DNA of 64,000 bases from Roseburia sp. AM59-24XD (lineage in GTDB: Bacteria; Bacillota; Clostridia; Lachnospirales; Lachnospiraceae). The stretch covers positions 62,001-126,000 of the forward strand of contig NZ_QUET01000001.1 of assembly GCF_003478445.1 (NCBI RefSeq), given 5' to 3'. Both the position numbers and the translations under genes were made by a program. Positions 9,035 through 19,053 of this stretch are shown here, in pieces. Position 1 is the stretch's first letter; each line of letters starts with the position of its first letter. The notes beneath the pieces are model-generated. The model ran no database searches. It was not told the DNA's origin and worked only from the letters and a program-made list of their open reading frames with translations.

Positions 9035-10357
9035 TCGGGTGATCCGATGAATTGTTTCATTCACCTTGGCGTAGATCCGCTCCGGATCCTCGTCAAGGTG
9101 AAATTTTTCGTTTTCGTATAAAATTTTCCCTGCAACCATAGTTAATTTCACATTTTGTTTGCTGCCGCTGTAGACGATATTCTTGGAAATTTCATTGACC
9201 GGCTGCATATTTGGCTGATGAAGGTCGAGCATGATCAGATCTGCCTGCTTGCCCGGGGCAAGACTGTCGCAGTCCGGCAGACACATTGCATGCGCACCGT
9301 TAGAAGCCGCCATTCGTAAAACGACATCAGCGTCCATCGCAGAGGCGTCCTGATCCTGAACCTTCTGCAAAGCGGTCGTAAGAAACATTTCCCGGAACAT
9401 ATCCAGACAGTTATTACTTGCTGGTCCATCCGTTCCGATGGCAAGCCGGATTCCGTTGCGAAGCATGCGTGTCAGAGGCGCGATACCGCTGGCGAGCTTG
9501 AGGTTGGAGGAAGGATTGGTGATGACCCAGAGTCCCCCGGAAAGACAGATATCAAGATCTTCCTCAGTCATGTGTACGCAGTGAAATCCACCGCCGCCAT
9601 GCTCAAACATACCAAGACGATTCAGATACACGGTTGGTGTCGCACCATGACGTTTGATACAGTCAGCCACCTCGGAAGCTGTTTCGGAGCTGTGTGTATA
9701 AACCGGAGCACTGTATCTCTGACTTAAAGCAGCAATTTTCCGTAAAAGCTTCTCGTCGGTTGTGTATTCTGCATGAAAACCAAGCTGGAAGGAGATCAGC
9801 GGATCTGTGTCGTTGTAGCGTAAATACTGTTGCTCCAGCTCGGCAGGGCTGCTTACAAAATTGTTGACACTGCCGCACAGAACCGTGCGGAAGCCGGAAT
9901 CAATCGAAGCCTGCACGATAGATTCTGTTTTCTGGTACATATCGAAATTGGCAGTGATACCGCTGGTTAAGTATTCCAGAATCGCAAGACGGGAGCTCCA
10001 ATATACATCCTCAGCAGTCATTGCCGCTTCCAGAGGGAATACTTTATCATAAAGCCACTGCTGTAGCGGAAGATCATCTGCGTAGGAACGCAAGAAGGTC
10101 ATGCCGGAGTGTGTGTGTGCGTTTTTGAAACCGGGCATGATCACATTGCCACAGGCGTCAATTTCCCGGTCCCACTGAGTCGATACCGGTGCATCGGCGG
10201 AGTTACCGACATAGGTGATCCGGTCATCGGCAATCTGCAGCTCGCCCTCTATGACAAGGGGCTTTGCAGTAACGTCTGATTCTGTCAGGGGAAGGATCAG
10301 GGCGTTGTAGATGCGGATCGTATGAGCTTCCGGTGTTGCAAATGTTTCCTGTGTCAT
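9029..10357 (-). CDS. Amidohydrolase (MTA/S-adenosylhomocysteine deaminase-like)
   Basis: Zinc-dependent deaminase of the amidohydrolase superfamily, about 442 residues. Metal-binding pattern: GFKNAHTHSGM (His pair near 67-69), a conserved His in QLGFHAEYTTDE, VHMTEEDL, and GTDGPASNN carrying the catalytic Asp. NPSSNLKLASG is typical of 5'-methylthioadenosine/S-adenosylhomocysteine deaminases and chlorohydrolase relatives. It lies downstream of the purine nucleoside phosphorylase gene in the same direction (15-base gap), so a joint role in adenosine, MTA or inosine salvage is likely. I chose the ATG at 10357, with AAGGAG 9-10 bases upstream; an ATG at 10366 would sit on the ribosome site. Confidence 0.85.
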   Translation of the reverse strand: MTQETFATPEAHTIRIYNALILPLTESDVTAKPLVIEGELQIADDRITYVGNSADAPVSTQWDREIDACGNVIMPGFKNAHTHSGMTFLRSYADDLPLQQWLYDKVFPLEAAMTAEDVYWSSRLAILEYLTSGITANFDMYQKTESIVQASIDSGFRTVLCGSVNNFVSSPAELEQQYLRYNDTDPLISFQLGFHAEYTTDEKLLRKIAALSQRYSAPVYTHSSETASEVADCIKRHGATPTVYLNRLGMFEHGGGGFHCVHMTEEDLDICLSGGLWVITNPSSNLKLASGIAPLTRMLRNGIRLAIGTDGPASNNCLDMFREMFLTTALQKVQDQDASAMDADVVLRMAASNGAHAMCLPDCDSLAPGKQADLIMLDLHQPNMQPVNEISKNIVYSGSKQNVKLTMVAGKILYENEKFHLDEDPERIYAKVNETIHRITRS

Positions 10358-10372
10358 ATAAATCATCTCCTT

Positions 10373-11217
10373 TTATTCCGTTAAGTTCAGTTCTGCAGCG
10401 ATATCCAGGATACATCCGGTCACAAGCTGTTCAAATACAGGAGCCCTGCGGTCGGCGACCTCCTGCACCTCCTTATGGTTTAACGGCTGGTCGGAAATGC
10501 CGCAGGCAAGATTCGATATGCAGGAGATACCGCAGATATGCATACCCATATGGTTGGCGGCGATCGCTTCACAGGCAGTGCTCATACCGACGGCATCTGC
10601 CCCCAGAGCCTTGCACATCTGAACCTCTGCAGGGGATTCGTAATTTGGTCCGGTAAGCTGGATATAGACGCCCTCCTGCAGCGGAATATCCAGTCTCGCT
10701 GCCGTGCGGCGGATTGTCAGGCGGAGCCGGTGGTCATAGATATCGCTCATATCCGGAAAACGAACGCCGAGTTCATCGATATTGGATCCGATGAGAGGGG
10801 ATGGCACAAAGCTTGCGATCTGATCGCGGATCAGCATAAAATCACCGGCATGAAAATTCGCATTGATGCCACCGGAGGCATTGGTTAAGAACAGCACCTC
10901 AGCCCCCATCAGCTTCATCAGACGAATCGGGAGCACGACATCCTCCATCGCATAGCCCTCATAATAATGAACGCGTCCCTGCATGCATACGACAGGAACA
11001 TCCGCCACATAACCGAAAATGAATCTGCCTGATGACCGGGAACCGTAGAAACCGGAAAACCATCAATATCATGATAATCCAGTGTAGATACAACATGGAT
11101 CCGGGAGGCATAGTTGCCAAGCCCCGAACCAAGAACAAGTGCAATCTTCGGAGTGAAATTGATTTTTGACCGGAAACACTCATAGCATTTGGTCAGTTTA
11201 TCGTAAATTGGATTCAT
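10373..11217 (-). pseudogene. Purine nucleoside phosphorylase, frameshifted
   Basis: Trimeric-type purine nucleoside phosphorylase, which splits inosine/guanosine with phosphate. The upstream part (11217 to about 11018) carries KIALVLGSGLGNYA and STVPGH; the downstream part (11018 to 10373) carries QGRVHYYEGY, LTNASGGIN, LTGPNYESPAEV, AVGMS and the C-terminal helix. The two lie in different frames and meet just after STVPGHQ, where the coding strand reads CATCAGGCAGATTC; adding one G gives HQGRFIFGYVADVP, the expected sequence. Full length would be about 281 residues. Either a sequencing error or a real lesion. Start ATG 11217. Confidence 0.85.
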
Positions 11218-11264
11218 AAAATTACCTGCCTTTCTGTCCACAAAAATGTACTGATAAGTACGAA

Positions 11265-11293
11265 ATATTATGTAATTATATTGTAGCTGTAAA
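11265..11293 (-). promoter_or_regulatory. Promoter of the purine salvage pair
   Basis: On the minus strand TTTACA (11293-11288), 17-base spacer, TAATAT (11270-11265), 48 bases before the phosphorylase ATG. Confidence 0.55.
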
Positions 11294-11340
11294 ACAGGAA
11301 AATGTAAACGGTTTCAGGGGGAGAAACTGGCTTATATTCG

Positions 11341-11369
11341 TTGACATAGCGGATTAGAAGATATATAAT
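11341..11369 (+). promoter_or_regulatory. Consensus sigma-A promoter of the GGDEF gene
   Basis: TTGACA (11341-11346), 17-base spacer, TATAAT (11364-11369): both hexamers and the spacing match the consensus exactly. The start codon is at 11419. Confidence 0.8.
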
Positions 11370-11418
11370 TTTTTTTATATTAAAGAGTTATTTTAATTTT
11401 AGGAAGGGATAGAAAGTA

Positions 11419-13371
11419 ATGGAAACGAGCAAGGGGAAAAAGAGAAAAAATATTGCAGTTTATCTTCCGCAGATATACTCAAGTTATTTTTCCGAATTAC
11501 GAAACTCCATTGAGAAAGTTGCGAAGGAACGTGGATATCGTCTTGTGATTTTTACTTGCTTTGGGGATGAGAGCAGCATCGACAGCAGGGCTGCCACTAA
11601 TGTCCGTTATGACGAGGGTGAGCGAAGCATATTCCGTATCGCCAACACGGATGCGGCAGACGGTGTGCTGATGCTTTACGATGCGTTCGCTAAAAATCAG
11701 TATGAGGAGATCTACGATCTGGTTTTGAACAGATACCGGTGTCCGATCGTGAATTTCAGGACGCCGATGGAGATTGAATCGGACAGGATCTATAATGTAT
11801 ATGTGGATGATAAAGCGGCGTTTGCGGATATGATACAGCATTTTATTGATGAACATCACTGCTCTAAGATTGATCTGGTGACAGGTCCGCAGGACAATAT
11901 GCATTCTATGTTCCGACTGGATATTTATAAGGAAGTTCTGGAGCAAAACGGTATTTCTGTGCAGAAAGAGAGAATACACTGGGGGAATTTCTGGAAGAAC
12001 TGCGGGGAAGGCGTTGTCGAAGAGATTCAGAATTCGGGAGTGGATTTCCCGGAGGCGATCGTGTGTGCCAATGATTATATGGCGATCTCAGTGATACAGG
12101 CATTACAGGCTCGGGGAATCAAGGTTCCGGCTCAGGTGCTTGTGTCCGGATATGACAATGTTGTGGAGAGCCGGTTCTCCAAACCGTCAGTTACAACGAT
12201 CCGGCAGCCGATGCGTGCAATGGGTCGGAAAGCCTTTGAGATACTGGAACGATGCTGGGCAGGAGAGAAGGTCGAACAGGATAATTACCTGAAAGAAGAG
12301 ATCGTGTATCGTCAGTCCTGCGGCTGCGGCGCAGAGGGCGGCGATGAGAATGGACAGTACGCGACAAAGCTCAGCGCCGAGTTAGACAAAGTTCTTTATC
12401 TGGAGACAGCCGCATCCGCCATGGTTACAATGCTTGCCAATGCCAAGGACATGAATGAATATACCGATTGCCTGAAACAGTATGTGCTGCGGGAGACAGG
12501 CTTTAAGAGCTTTGCACTTTGTCTGGCGGAGCACTGGGAGCAGAAGCTTCCTCTGCCGGAGAAGAATTATGGCACAAGTATGTGCAAGGTGGATATGGTT
12601 ATGGGAATCCATAAGTCGAAAGTGCTGAAACCGGAGCGGTTCCCAATCTGTCAGATGGTTCCGAGTGAATTTGCAAGAGATTCGGATCCGATTTATGTGA
12701 TCCCGCTTCATTATCTGCAGCAGTATATGGGATATGCGGTTCTTCAGATTGACTATGACCTGGTGTCCAATGTCAATATCAAGTCATGGTTTATTCATCT
12801 GGACAGTGCCCTGGAGAATTTCCGTATGAAGCAGAGATTACAGCAGGTGGCAAAGGAGTTGGAGTCTCTGTATATTCAGGATACTCTGACCGGTTTATAC
12901 AACAGACGTGGTCTGGAAAAGTTCGGCGAGAGGATGTGTGAAGAGTGTATCCGTAATAACGGACAGTTCATGATCATGGAAATTGATATGGATGGACTGA
13001 AGCAGGTCAATGACAGATATGGTCATGAGGAGGGCGATGTCTGCATTACCACGATTGCCAATGCGATGATGTATGCTGCCAAAGACGGAGAGATATGTAT
13101 TCGATCCGGAGGTGATGAATATATTGTCATGGGTAAGAATTATTCGGAGGAGAAAACGCAGAACTATATCCGGTTATTCCGGGAATACATCGACAGCGCC
13201 AATGCTTCGCTGAACAAGCCGTATACGATCGGTGCCAGTCTGGGATATTATATGGGAGTCCCGGATGGAAAGCGGACCATCGAGAATTATTTGAAAATTG
13301 CCGATGACCGCATGTATGAAAACAAGAAAATGCGAAAAGCGAAATCGCATCCGGGAGTAGAGGTACGATGA
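11419..13371 (+). CDS. LacI-type sugar-sensor protein fused to a diguanylate cyclase (GGDEF)
   Basis: Cytoplasmic signalling protein of 650 residues. Residues about 12-300 look like the periplasmic-binding-protein fold of LacI/GalR regulators (KNIAVYLPQIYSSYFSELRNSI, EAIVCANDYMAISVIQAL, VLVSGYDNV), but there is no N-terminal DNA-binding helix-turn-helix and no signal peptide. A middle region (about 310-475) of GAF-like or linker type follows, then a GGDEF domain from about 480 with DTLTGLYNRRG and active-site GGDEY at 564-568. It should make cyclic di-GMP in response to a small ligand, probably a sugar; the ligand is inference. A perfect consensus promoter lies upstream. It ends one base before the convergent ABC-F gene. 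Confidence 0.88.
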   Translation: METSKGKKRKNIAVYLPQIYSSYFSELRNSIEKVAKERGYRLVIFTCFGDESSIDSRAATNVRYDEGERSIFRIANTDAADGVLMLYDAFAKNQYEEIYDLVLNRYRCPIVNFRTPMEIESDRIYNVYVDDKAAFADMIQHFIDEHHCSKIDLVTGPQDNMHSMFRLDIYKEVLEQNGISVQKERIHWGNFWKNCGEGVVEEIQNSGVDFPEAIVCANDYMAISVIQALQARGIKVPAQVLVSGYDNVVESRFSKPSVTTIRQPMRAMGRKAFEILERCWAGEKVEQDNYLKEEIVYRQSCGCGAEGGDENGQYATKLSAELDKVLYLETAASAMVTMLANAKDMNEYTDCLKQYVLRETGFKSFALCLAEHWEQKLPLPEKNYGTSMCKVDMVMGIHKSKVLKPERFPICQMVPSEFARDSDPIYVIPLHYLQQYMGYAVLQIDYDLVSNVNIKSWFIHLDSALENFRMKQRLQQVAKELESLYIQDTLTGLYNRRGLEKFGERMCEECIRNNGQFMIMEIDMDGLKQVNDRYGHEEGDVCITTIANAMMYAAKDGEICIRSGGDEYIVMGKNYSEEKTQNYIRLFREYIDSANASLNKPYTIGASLGYYMGVPDGKRTIENYLKIADDRMYENKKMRKAKSHPGVEVR

Positions 13372-15294
13372 TCAGTCCTCTGCCAGATTTTCCCATTCTT
13401 CCATGAGAGTAAGAAGCCGTTCATCGTTGGCTTCCTTTTCAGAAGCGAGTTTCTGGAGCAGAGCAATGTCTGTCCCGTTTTTGGGATCGGACAGCTGCTC
13501 ATCCAGAGACTCGTTTTTTGCTTCTAATTCGGAAATTTCTTTCTCGACTTTATTCAGTGCATTCTGCTTCTTGCGAAGACGTGCCTGCTCTTCCTTCTGC
13601 TGCTGCCAGGTCAGCTTGGAATCGGAGGCACCGTTGTCTGCGGTATCGGTCGCTGGTTCTACAGGAGTCGTAAGCTGTGCCTGCTCATTTGCCTCCTTTT
13701 TCTCAAGATAGTAATCATAGTTACCGATATAGTTGACAAGCTGTTTCTGTGTCAGATCAAGGATACGCGTTGCGGTGCGGTTGATGAAGTAACGGTCATG
13801 TGATACATACAGAACCGTTCCCTCAAAGTGATTGACGGCACGCTCGAGGATCTCCTTGGAGTCGATATCCAGATGGTTGGTCGGCTCGTCCAGAATCAGT
13901 AAATTTGCATCGGACAGCATCAGCTTGGCGAGGGAGACGCGTCCGCGCTCACCACCGCTTAACTTAGAGATCTGCTTGAAAACATCATCGTCCGTAAACA
14001 GAAATGCGGCAAGAATATTGCGGATCTCTGTATTAGTCATGGATGGGTAATCATCCTGTAATTCTTCAAAGATCGTCTTCTCTGCATGCAGTACCTGATG
14101 TGCCTGATCGTAATAGCCGATCTCCACATTCGTTCCAAGACGGATCGTGCCGGCATCTGCCTTGACAAGGTCATTGATGATCTTAAGGATCGTCGTCTTG
14201 CCGGAGCCGTTATCGCCGATGATGGCAACACGCTCGCCACGTTTGAGCTCAAAGCTGATATCGGTGAAAAGAATCTCACTGTCAAAGGCTTTGCTGAGAT
14301 GCTCGATAGAAAGGACATCGTTGCCGCTCTGGATCCGCGGGGAGAACAAAAGGTTCATGCGGGTATTTTCCTCAACCGGTTTGTCGAGACGTTCTATCTT
14401 GTCGAGCTGTTTCTCGCGGCTTTCCGCACGTTTGACAGATTTCTCGCGGTTAAAGGATTTAAGCTTGGCAATGACAGCCTCCTGATGCTTGATCTCTGCC
14501 TGCTGGTTCAGGTATTGCTTCATCTGTGTATCAAGAAGAGCCTGTTTTTTCTCGGAAAACTGGCTGTAATTTCCCTGATAAACGGTTGATTTATGCTGGC
14601 GGATCTCCACAACCTTCGTTACGATACGATCCAGAAAATAGCGGTCGTGTGCAACGATGATCACGGCTCCGCGGTAGCCGGAGAGATATCCCTCCAACCA
14701 GCGGATCGCCTTCATATCAAGGTGGTTGGTCGGCTCATCGAGGATGATCAGATCCGGGGAGGTTAAAAGCATTTTACCGAGGGCAACACGCGTACGCTCG
14801 CCACCGGAAAGGGCAGATACCGGTTTATTAAACTCTTCCTCGGTAAAGCCAAGCCCCTTTAAGACACCGATCAGCTCACTGTGGTAGGTGTAGCCGCCCG
14901 CCAGCTCAAAGCGGTGGCGGAGAGTGTCACTTTTGGCAATCAGGTGTTCTAACTCTTCGCCGGAGGCGTGGTTCATCTGCTCAGTGATATCGTTTAACTC
15001 CTGCTCAAGAGCGATCACATCCTTCTTGGCATCCTGCATTTCCTCCAGAACGGACTTGGCAGAATCAATGTCCTGATTCTGTGCAAGATAACCGATCACC
15101 GCATCCTTCTGGATAATGATCTCGCCGTCATCGGCCTCATATTCTCCCATAAGGATCTTAAGGAGTGTTGATTTGCCAGAGCCGTTGACACCGACGATTG
15201 CTGTTTTTTCCTGTTCATTTATATGAAAAGAGATATCATTCAGAATGGTGTTGCCATCGAATGATTTACTGATATGACTGCATTGTAAGATCAT
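13372..15294 (-). CDS. ABC-F family ATP-binding protein
   Basis: Ribosome-associated ATPase of the ABC-F class, 640 residues, with two ABC domains and no membrane part. First domain: Walker A GVNGSGKST near 35, signature LSGGERTR near 150, Walker B LIILDEPTNHLDM. A linker with RESREKQLDKIERL-type charged helix follows. Second domain: GDNGSGKTT, KLSGGERGRVSLA, LLILDEPTNHLDI. The C-terminal 100 residues form a coiled coil (KVEKEISELEAKNESLDEQL). Family members act in translation or antibiotic protection; no resistance class can be assigned. ATG 15294 is chosen because GGGAGG lies 8 bases upstream. Confidence 0.9.
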   Translation of the reverse strand: MILQCSHISKSFDGNTILNDISFHINEQEKTAIVGVNGSGKSTLLKILMGEYEADDGEIIIQKDAVIGYLAQNQDIDSAKSVLEEMQDAKKDVIALEQELNDITEQMNHASGEELEHLIAKSDTLRHRFELAGGYTYHSELIGVLKGLGFTEEEFNKPVSALSGGERTRVALGKMLLTSPDLIILDEPTNHLDMKAIRWLEGYLSGYRGAVIIVAHDRYFLDRIVTKVVEIRQHKSTVYQGNYSQFSEKKQALLDTQMKQYLNQQAEIKHQEAVIAKLKSFNREKSVKRAESREKQLDKIERLDKPVEENTRMNLLFSPRIQSGNDVLSIEHLSKAFDSEILFTDISFELKRGERVAIIGDNGSGKTTILKIINDLVKADAGTIRLGTNVEIGYYDQAHQVLHAEKTIFEELQDDYPSMTNTEIRNILAAFLFTDDDVFKQISKLSGGERGRVSLAKLMLSDANLLILDEPTNHLDIDSKEILERAVNHFEGTVLYVSHDRYFINRTATRILDLTQKQLVNYIGNYDYYLEKKEANEQAQLTTPVEPATDTADNGASDSKLTWQQQKEEQARLRKKQNALNKVEKEISELEAKNESLDEQLSDPKNGTDIALLQKLASEKEANDERLLTLMEEWENLAED

Positions 15295-15411
15295 GAATAA
15301 ATCCTCCCTTGTAATTTCGATGCCTCCGGCTGCATTTAACATGCAGGGAAGCTGGAATCATTGATTAGTATATATGAAAATGAAAAAAAAGAAAATACCA
15401 AATGCTTATTC

Positions 15412-15441
15412 TTGAATCGCAGAGGGGATATGTGTTACTAT
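15412..15441 (+). promoter_or_regulatory. Promoter upstream of metH
   Basis: TTGAAT (15412-15417), 18-base spacer, extended -10 TGTTACTAT with TACTAT at 15436-15441. No S-box or cobalamin riboswitch is visible in the 140-base leader. Confidence 0.5.
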
Positions 15442-15486
15442 GGAAACGCTGAAAATGAATTACCAGAGCGAGAAAGGACAAAATAG

Positions 15487-17988
15487 ATGACAAGACAGGA
15501 ATTTCGTGAGTTTGTTCAAAAGGGAAGAATGATCTTAGACGGAGCGACAGGCTCCAATCTGCAGAAGAGAGGGATGCCGACCGGAGTATGTCCGGAGGAG
15601 TGGATCCTTGAACATCCGGACGTGTTGATCGGACTTCAGAGAGAATATATTGAGGCCGGTTCGGATGTGCTTTATGCACCGACCTTTTCCGGTAACAGGA
15701 TCAAGCTGGAGGAGTATGGTCTGGCAGATCAGATCGGAGAGATGAATCACAGACTGGCAGAGCTGTCTTTTGAAGCAATCAGACAGGCAGATACGGACAG
15801 AAGAGTGCTTGTGGCCGGTGATCTGACAATGACGGGGCAGCAGCTGTATCCGGTCGGATCACTTCCGTTTGAGAAACTTGTGGATATTTATAAGGAACAG
15901 GTTGGTTTCTTAAAGGAAGCCGGCGTGGATTTTGTCGTTGTGGAGACGATGATGAGTCTGCAGGAGTGCAGGGCTGCCGTTCTGGCGGTAAAGGAGAGTT
16001 CAGAGCTTCCGGTTATGGTGACACTGACCTTTGCGGAGGATGGAAGAACCCTGTTTGGAACGAACCCGGAGACAGCCGCATTAGTGATGACGGCGATGGG
16101 CGTTGATGCGATCGGTGTGAACTGTTCGACCGGTCCGGATAAGATGGTGTCCGTGATCGAGAAGATGTGCCGTTATACCGCGCTTCCGATCGTGGCAAAG
16201 CCAAATGCGGGACTGCCGCAGCTTGTGGACGGTGAGACGGTTTATGACATGGGACCTGAGACATTTGCACAGGAGATGTGTGTGCTGGCAGAGGCAGGTG
16301 CGGATATTCTGGGCGGTTGCTGCGGAACGACACCGGAGCATATCCGTCAGCTTGTGGGGCTTCTGGAGGAGAAGGAACTGCGGGGAAAGGCAGCTTATCC
16401 TGAGAGAAAGGGAAAGGTTGTACGCCGTGCTCTTTCCACAGAGAGAAATATCCTGCCGATCGAGCTGGACGGTGCATTTAAGGTGATCGGAGAGAGGATC
16501 AACCCAACCGGCAAGAAAGCGCTGCAGGCACAGCTTCGCGAGGGCAGTCTGGAGTTAGTCGGTGAGATGGCAGAGGCACAGGTTGAGGCCGGTGCAGCCA
16601 TTCTCGATGTCAACATGGGAACGAACGGTATTGATGAGAAGGAAATGATGTGGAAGGTTGTCAACGAACTGACCCTTTTAACGGACATACCACTTTCCAT
16701 TGATTCCAGCTATGTGGATGTGATCGAGGCTGCACTCAGGATCTATCCGGGACGTGCGCTGATCAATTCCATTTCAATGGAGCAGGAGAAGATGAAACGT
16801 CTTCTTCCGATCGCAAAGAAATATGGTGCGATGTTTATCCTTCTTCCTCTGTCGGATGAGGGACTTCCAAAGGATATTGAGGAGAAAAAGCAGATCATTC
16901 ACACGGTTCTTGCGGCGGCAGCAGAATATGAGCTGACGCCGGAGGATGTGATCGTGGATGGTCTGGTGGCAACGATCGGTGCCAATAAGATGGCTGCCGT
17001 GGAAACATTGGAGACGATTCGTTACTGCAAATATGAGCTTGGTGTAGCAACAGCCTGCGGTCTGTCCAATATTTCGTTTGGTCTGCCGGAGAGAGCATTT
17101 GTCAACAGTAACTTTATGGCGATGGCGATCATGAACGGACTTACCATGGCGATCGCCAATCCATCACAGGATCTATTGATGCATGCGGTATATGCATCGG
17201 ATCTGCTGATGAACAAACCGGATGCAGATCTGCGCTATATTGAACGTGTGAATGAGCATAAGCTGACGATGGTCAGCGGAGAGGTGGACAGCCGGAGCCT
17301 GAAAGCGACTGTGAGCACCGGAGGAAAGACGTCTGCTGCAATTCCGGAGGATAAGCAGGGAGACGAGATCTTCGAGGCGGTCATTAAAGGTAAAAAGCAG
17401 AGAGCAAAACAGCTTGTGGAGCAGGCGGTGAAGGACGGAAGAGATCCGCAGCAGATCATTGATGAGAGTCTGATCCCGGGTATTATTCATGTGGGTGAGT
17501 TGTACGACAAGCAGATTTATTATCTGCCACAGCTGATCTCGAGTGCAGAGACCATGGAGGCATCCATCAATTATCTGGAGCCGATCCTGGCACAGAACCG
17601 TTCGAGTGAGTCTCTTGGAACGATCGTGATCGCAACGGTAGAGCATGATATTCATGATATCGGAAAGAATCTGGTTGCGCTGATGTTAAAGAACTATGGC
17701 TATCATGTGGTGGATCTTGGAAAAGATGTGCCGGCAGAGACTATTATCGAGGCTGCGATTGAGCATAACGCAGATATCATCGGATTATCGGCACTTATGA
17801 CGACCACAATGATGGAAATGAAAAAAGTAGTCGATATGGTGCATGAGCAAAATCTTTCCTGTAAGGTACTGATCGGTGGCGCTGTGATCACACAGAGCTT
17901 TGCGGATGAGATCGGTGCGGACGGATACGCAGAGGATGCACAGGATACCGTGCGTGTTGTTGGCAGACTGCTTGGCAGATCCGAATAA
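15487..17988 (+). CDS. metH: Cobalamin-dependent methionine synthase, no reactivation domain
   Basis: Transfers a methyl group from methyltetrahydrofolate to homocysteine through cobalamin. 833 residues in three modules. Homocysteine module (1-300) has MILDGATGSNLQKRGM and the zinc site GGCCGTTPEHI with a further Cys in GVNCSTGPD. Folate module (about 325-590) has VIGERINPTGKK and ILDVNMGTNGI. Cobalamin module (about 610-833) has DIHDIGKNL at 721-729, with His723 as lower cobalt ligand. The S-adenosylmethionine-binding reactivation domain of E. coli MetH (about 330 further residues) is absent; in Clostridia it is usually a separate protein, not seen in this window. The ATG follows AGAAAGGA. 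Confidence 0.95.
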   Translation: MTRQEFREFVQKGRMILDGATGSNLQKRGMPTGVCPEEWILEHPDVLIGLQREYIEAGSDVLYAPTFSGNRIKLEEYGLADQIGEMNHRLAELSFEAIRQADTDRRVLVAGDLTMTGQQLYPVGSLPFEKLVDIYKEQVGFLKEAGVDFVVVETMMSLQECRAAVLAVKESSELPVMVTLTFAEDGRTLFGTNPETAALVMTAMGVDAIGVNCSTGPDKMVSVIEKMCRYTALPIVAKPNAGLPQLVDGETVYDMGPETFAQEMCVLAEAGADILGGCCGTTPEHIRQLVGLLEEKELRGKAAYPERKGKVVRRALSTERNILPIELDGAFKVIGERINPTGKKALQAQLREGSLELVGEMAEAQVEAGAAILDVNMGTNGIDEKEMMWKVVNELTLLTDIPLSIDSSYVDVIEAALRIYPGRALINSISMEQEKMKRLLPIAKKYGAMFILLPLSDEGLPKDIEEKKQIIHTVLAAAAEYELTPEDVIVDGLVATIGANKMAAVETLETIRYCKYELGVATACGLSNISFGLPERAFVNSNFMAMAIMNGLTMAIANPSQDLLMHAVYASDLLMNKPDADLRYIERVNEHKLTMVSGEVDSRSLKATVSTGGKTSAAIPEDKQGDEIFEAVIKGKKQRAKQLVEQAVKDGRDPQQIIDESLIPGIIHVGELYDKQIYYLPQLISSAETMEASINYLEPILAQNRSSESLGTIVIATVEHDIHDIGKNLVALMLKNYGYHVVDLGKDVPAETIIEAAIEHNADIIGLSALMTTTMMEMKKVVDMVHEQNLSCKVLIGGAVITQSFADEIGADGYAEDAQDTVRVVGRLLGRSE

Positions 17989-18015
17989 CGGATCAGAACG
18001 GGAGGAATGTAAGCG

Positions 18016-18981
18016 ATGGAAGATCAAAATAAACCGGTCATTGATGTGATCATACCGGCATACCGGCCGGATGACTCCTTTCAGAAGCTGATCGGGCTTT
18101 TGCAGGAGCAGACGGTGAAGCCGCATCATATTTATGTGCTGCAGACGATGGGAGAGGGCGATGAGTTGATGCAGCCGATGAATTCCGATATGACAGTGCA
18201 TTCGGTTGCCAAAAAGGATTTTGATCATGGTGCTACGCGCGATTATGGTGCCCGGCTGGCAGCAGAGGGGAATCAGGCAGCATCGGATCGGCATTATATA
18301 TTATTTATGACGCAGGATGCGGTTCCGGCCAATACACATCTGATCGAGACGCTGGCGAAAGCGTTTGAGGATGAGAGAACGGCGATCGCCTATGCCAGAC
18401 AGCTTGCGAGAGAGGGTGCCGATGTGGTGGAGGAGCTGACAAGAGTCCACAATTATCCGCCGCAGGATCAGATCAAGCGCAAGGAGGATCTGGAGCGCCT
18501 TGGTATCAAGACATATTTCTGTTCGGATGTCTGTGCGATGTATCGTCTTGACCGTTATCAGAAGATGGGAGGCTTTGTGCATCCTACGATATTCAATGAG
18601 GATATGATCATGGCATCCAGTGTGATCCGGGCAGGATATCAGGTTGCATATTGTGCCGGGGCAGAGGTGATCCATTCCCACAGTTACACCTGTATGCAGC
18701 AGTTTCACCGCAACTTTGATCTGGGTGTGTCCCAGAAACAGTACAGAGAGGTCTTTGAAAGCATTTCCTCCGAGAAGGAGGGCGCGGGCTATGCAAAGAC
18801 CGTGCTTTTATATCTGCTGAAGAGAGGCAGGATATGGAAGGCGTTCTATTTCGCACTGCAGTGTGGTTTTAAGCTGGCTGGCTATAAGCTTGGAAAGAAT
18901 TATGACAGACTGCCGAAGGGACTGGTGCTTGCATGCACGATGTCACCGGATTATGTGTTATTTCATGAAGATGCAGCATAA
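18016..18981 (+). CDS. Family 2 glycosyltransferase (rhamnosyltransferase-like)
   Basis: Cytoplasmic GT-A fold glycosyltransferase of 321 residues, probably acting on a lipid-linked or wall polysaccharide. The nucleotide-sugar region starts with VIIPAYRPDDSFQKLIGLL. The FMTQDAVPA segment carries the metal-binding DxD-like acidic residues, and FNEDMIMASSVIRAGY is typical of rhamnosyltransferase relatives. The C-terminal part is basic with one moderately hydrophobic helix. GGGAGGAATG precedes the start. It sits 28 bases after metH and 73 bases before folBK, so it may be read from the same transcript. The sugar is not predictable. Confidence 0.85.
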   Translation: MEDQNKPVIDVIIPAYRPDDSFQKLIGLLQEQTVKPHHIYVLQTMGEGDELMQPMNSDMTVHSVAKKDFDHGATRDYGARLAAEGNQAASDRHYILFMTQDAVPANTHLIETLAKAFEDERTAIAYARQLAREGADVVEELTRVHNYPPQDQIKRKEDLERLGIKTYFCSDVCAMYRLDRYQKMGGFVHPTIFNEDMIMASSVIRAGYQVAYCAGAEVIHSHSYTCMQQFHRNFDLGVSQKQYREVFESISSEKEGAGYAKTVLLYLLKRGRIWKAFYFALQCGFKLAGYKLGKNYDRLPKGLVLACTMSPDYVLFHEDAA

Positions 18982-19053
18982 TGTCTTGTTTCATGAGGAC
19001 ACATCATAAAGCACTGTCCGGAAAACGGGTCAGATAAGAAAAGAGGAATCAGA

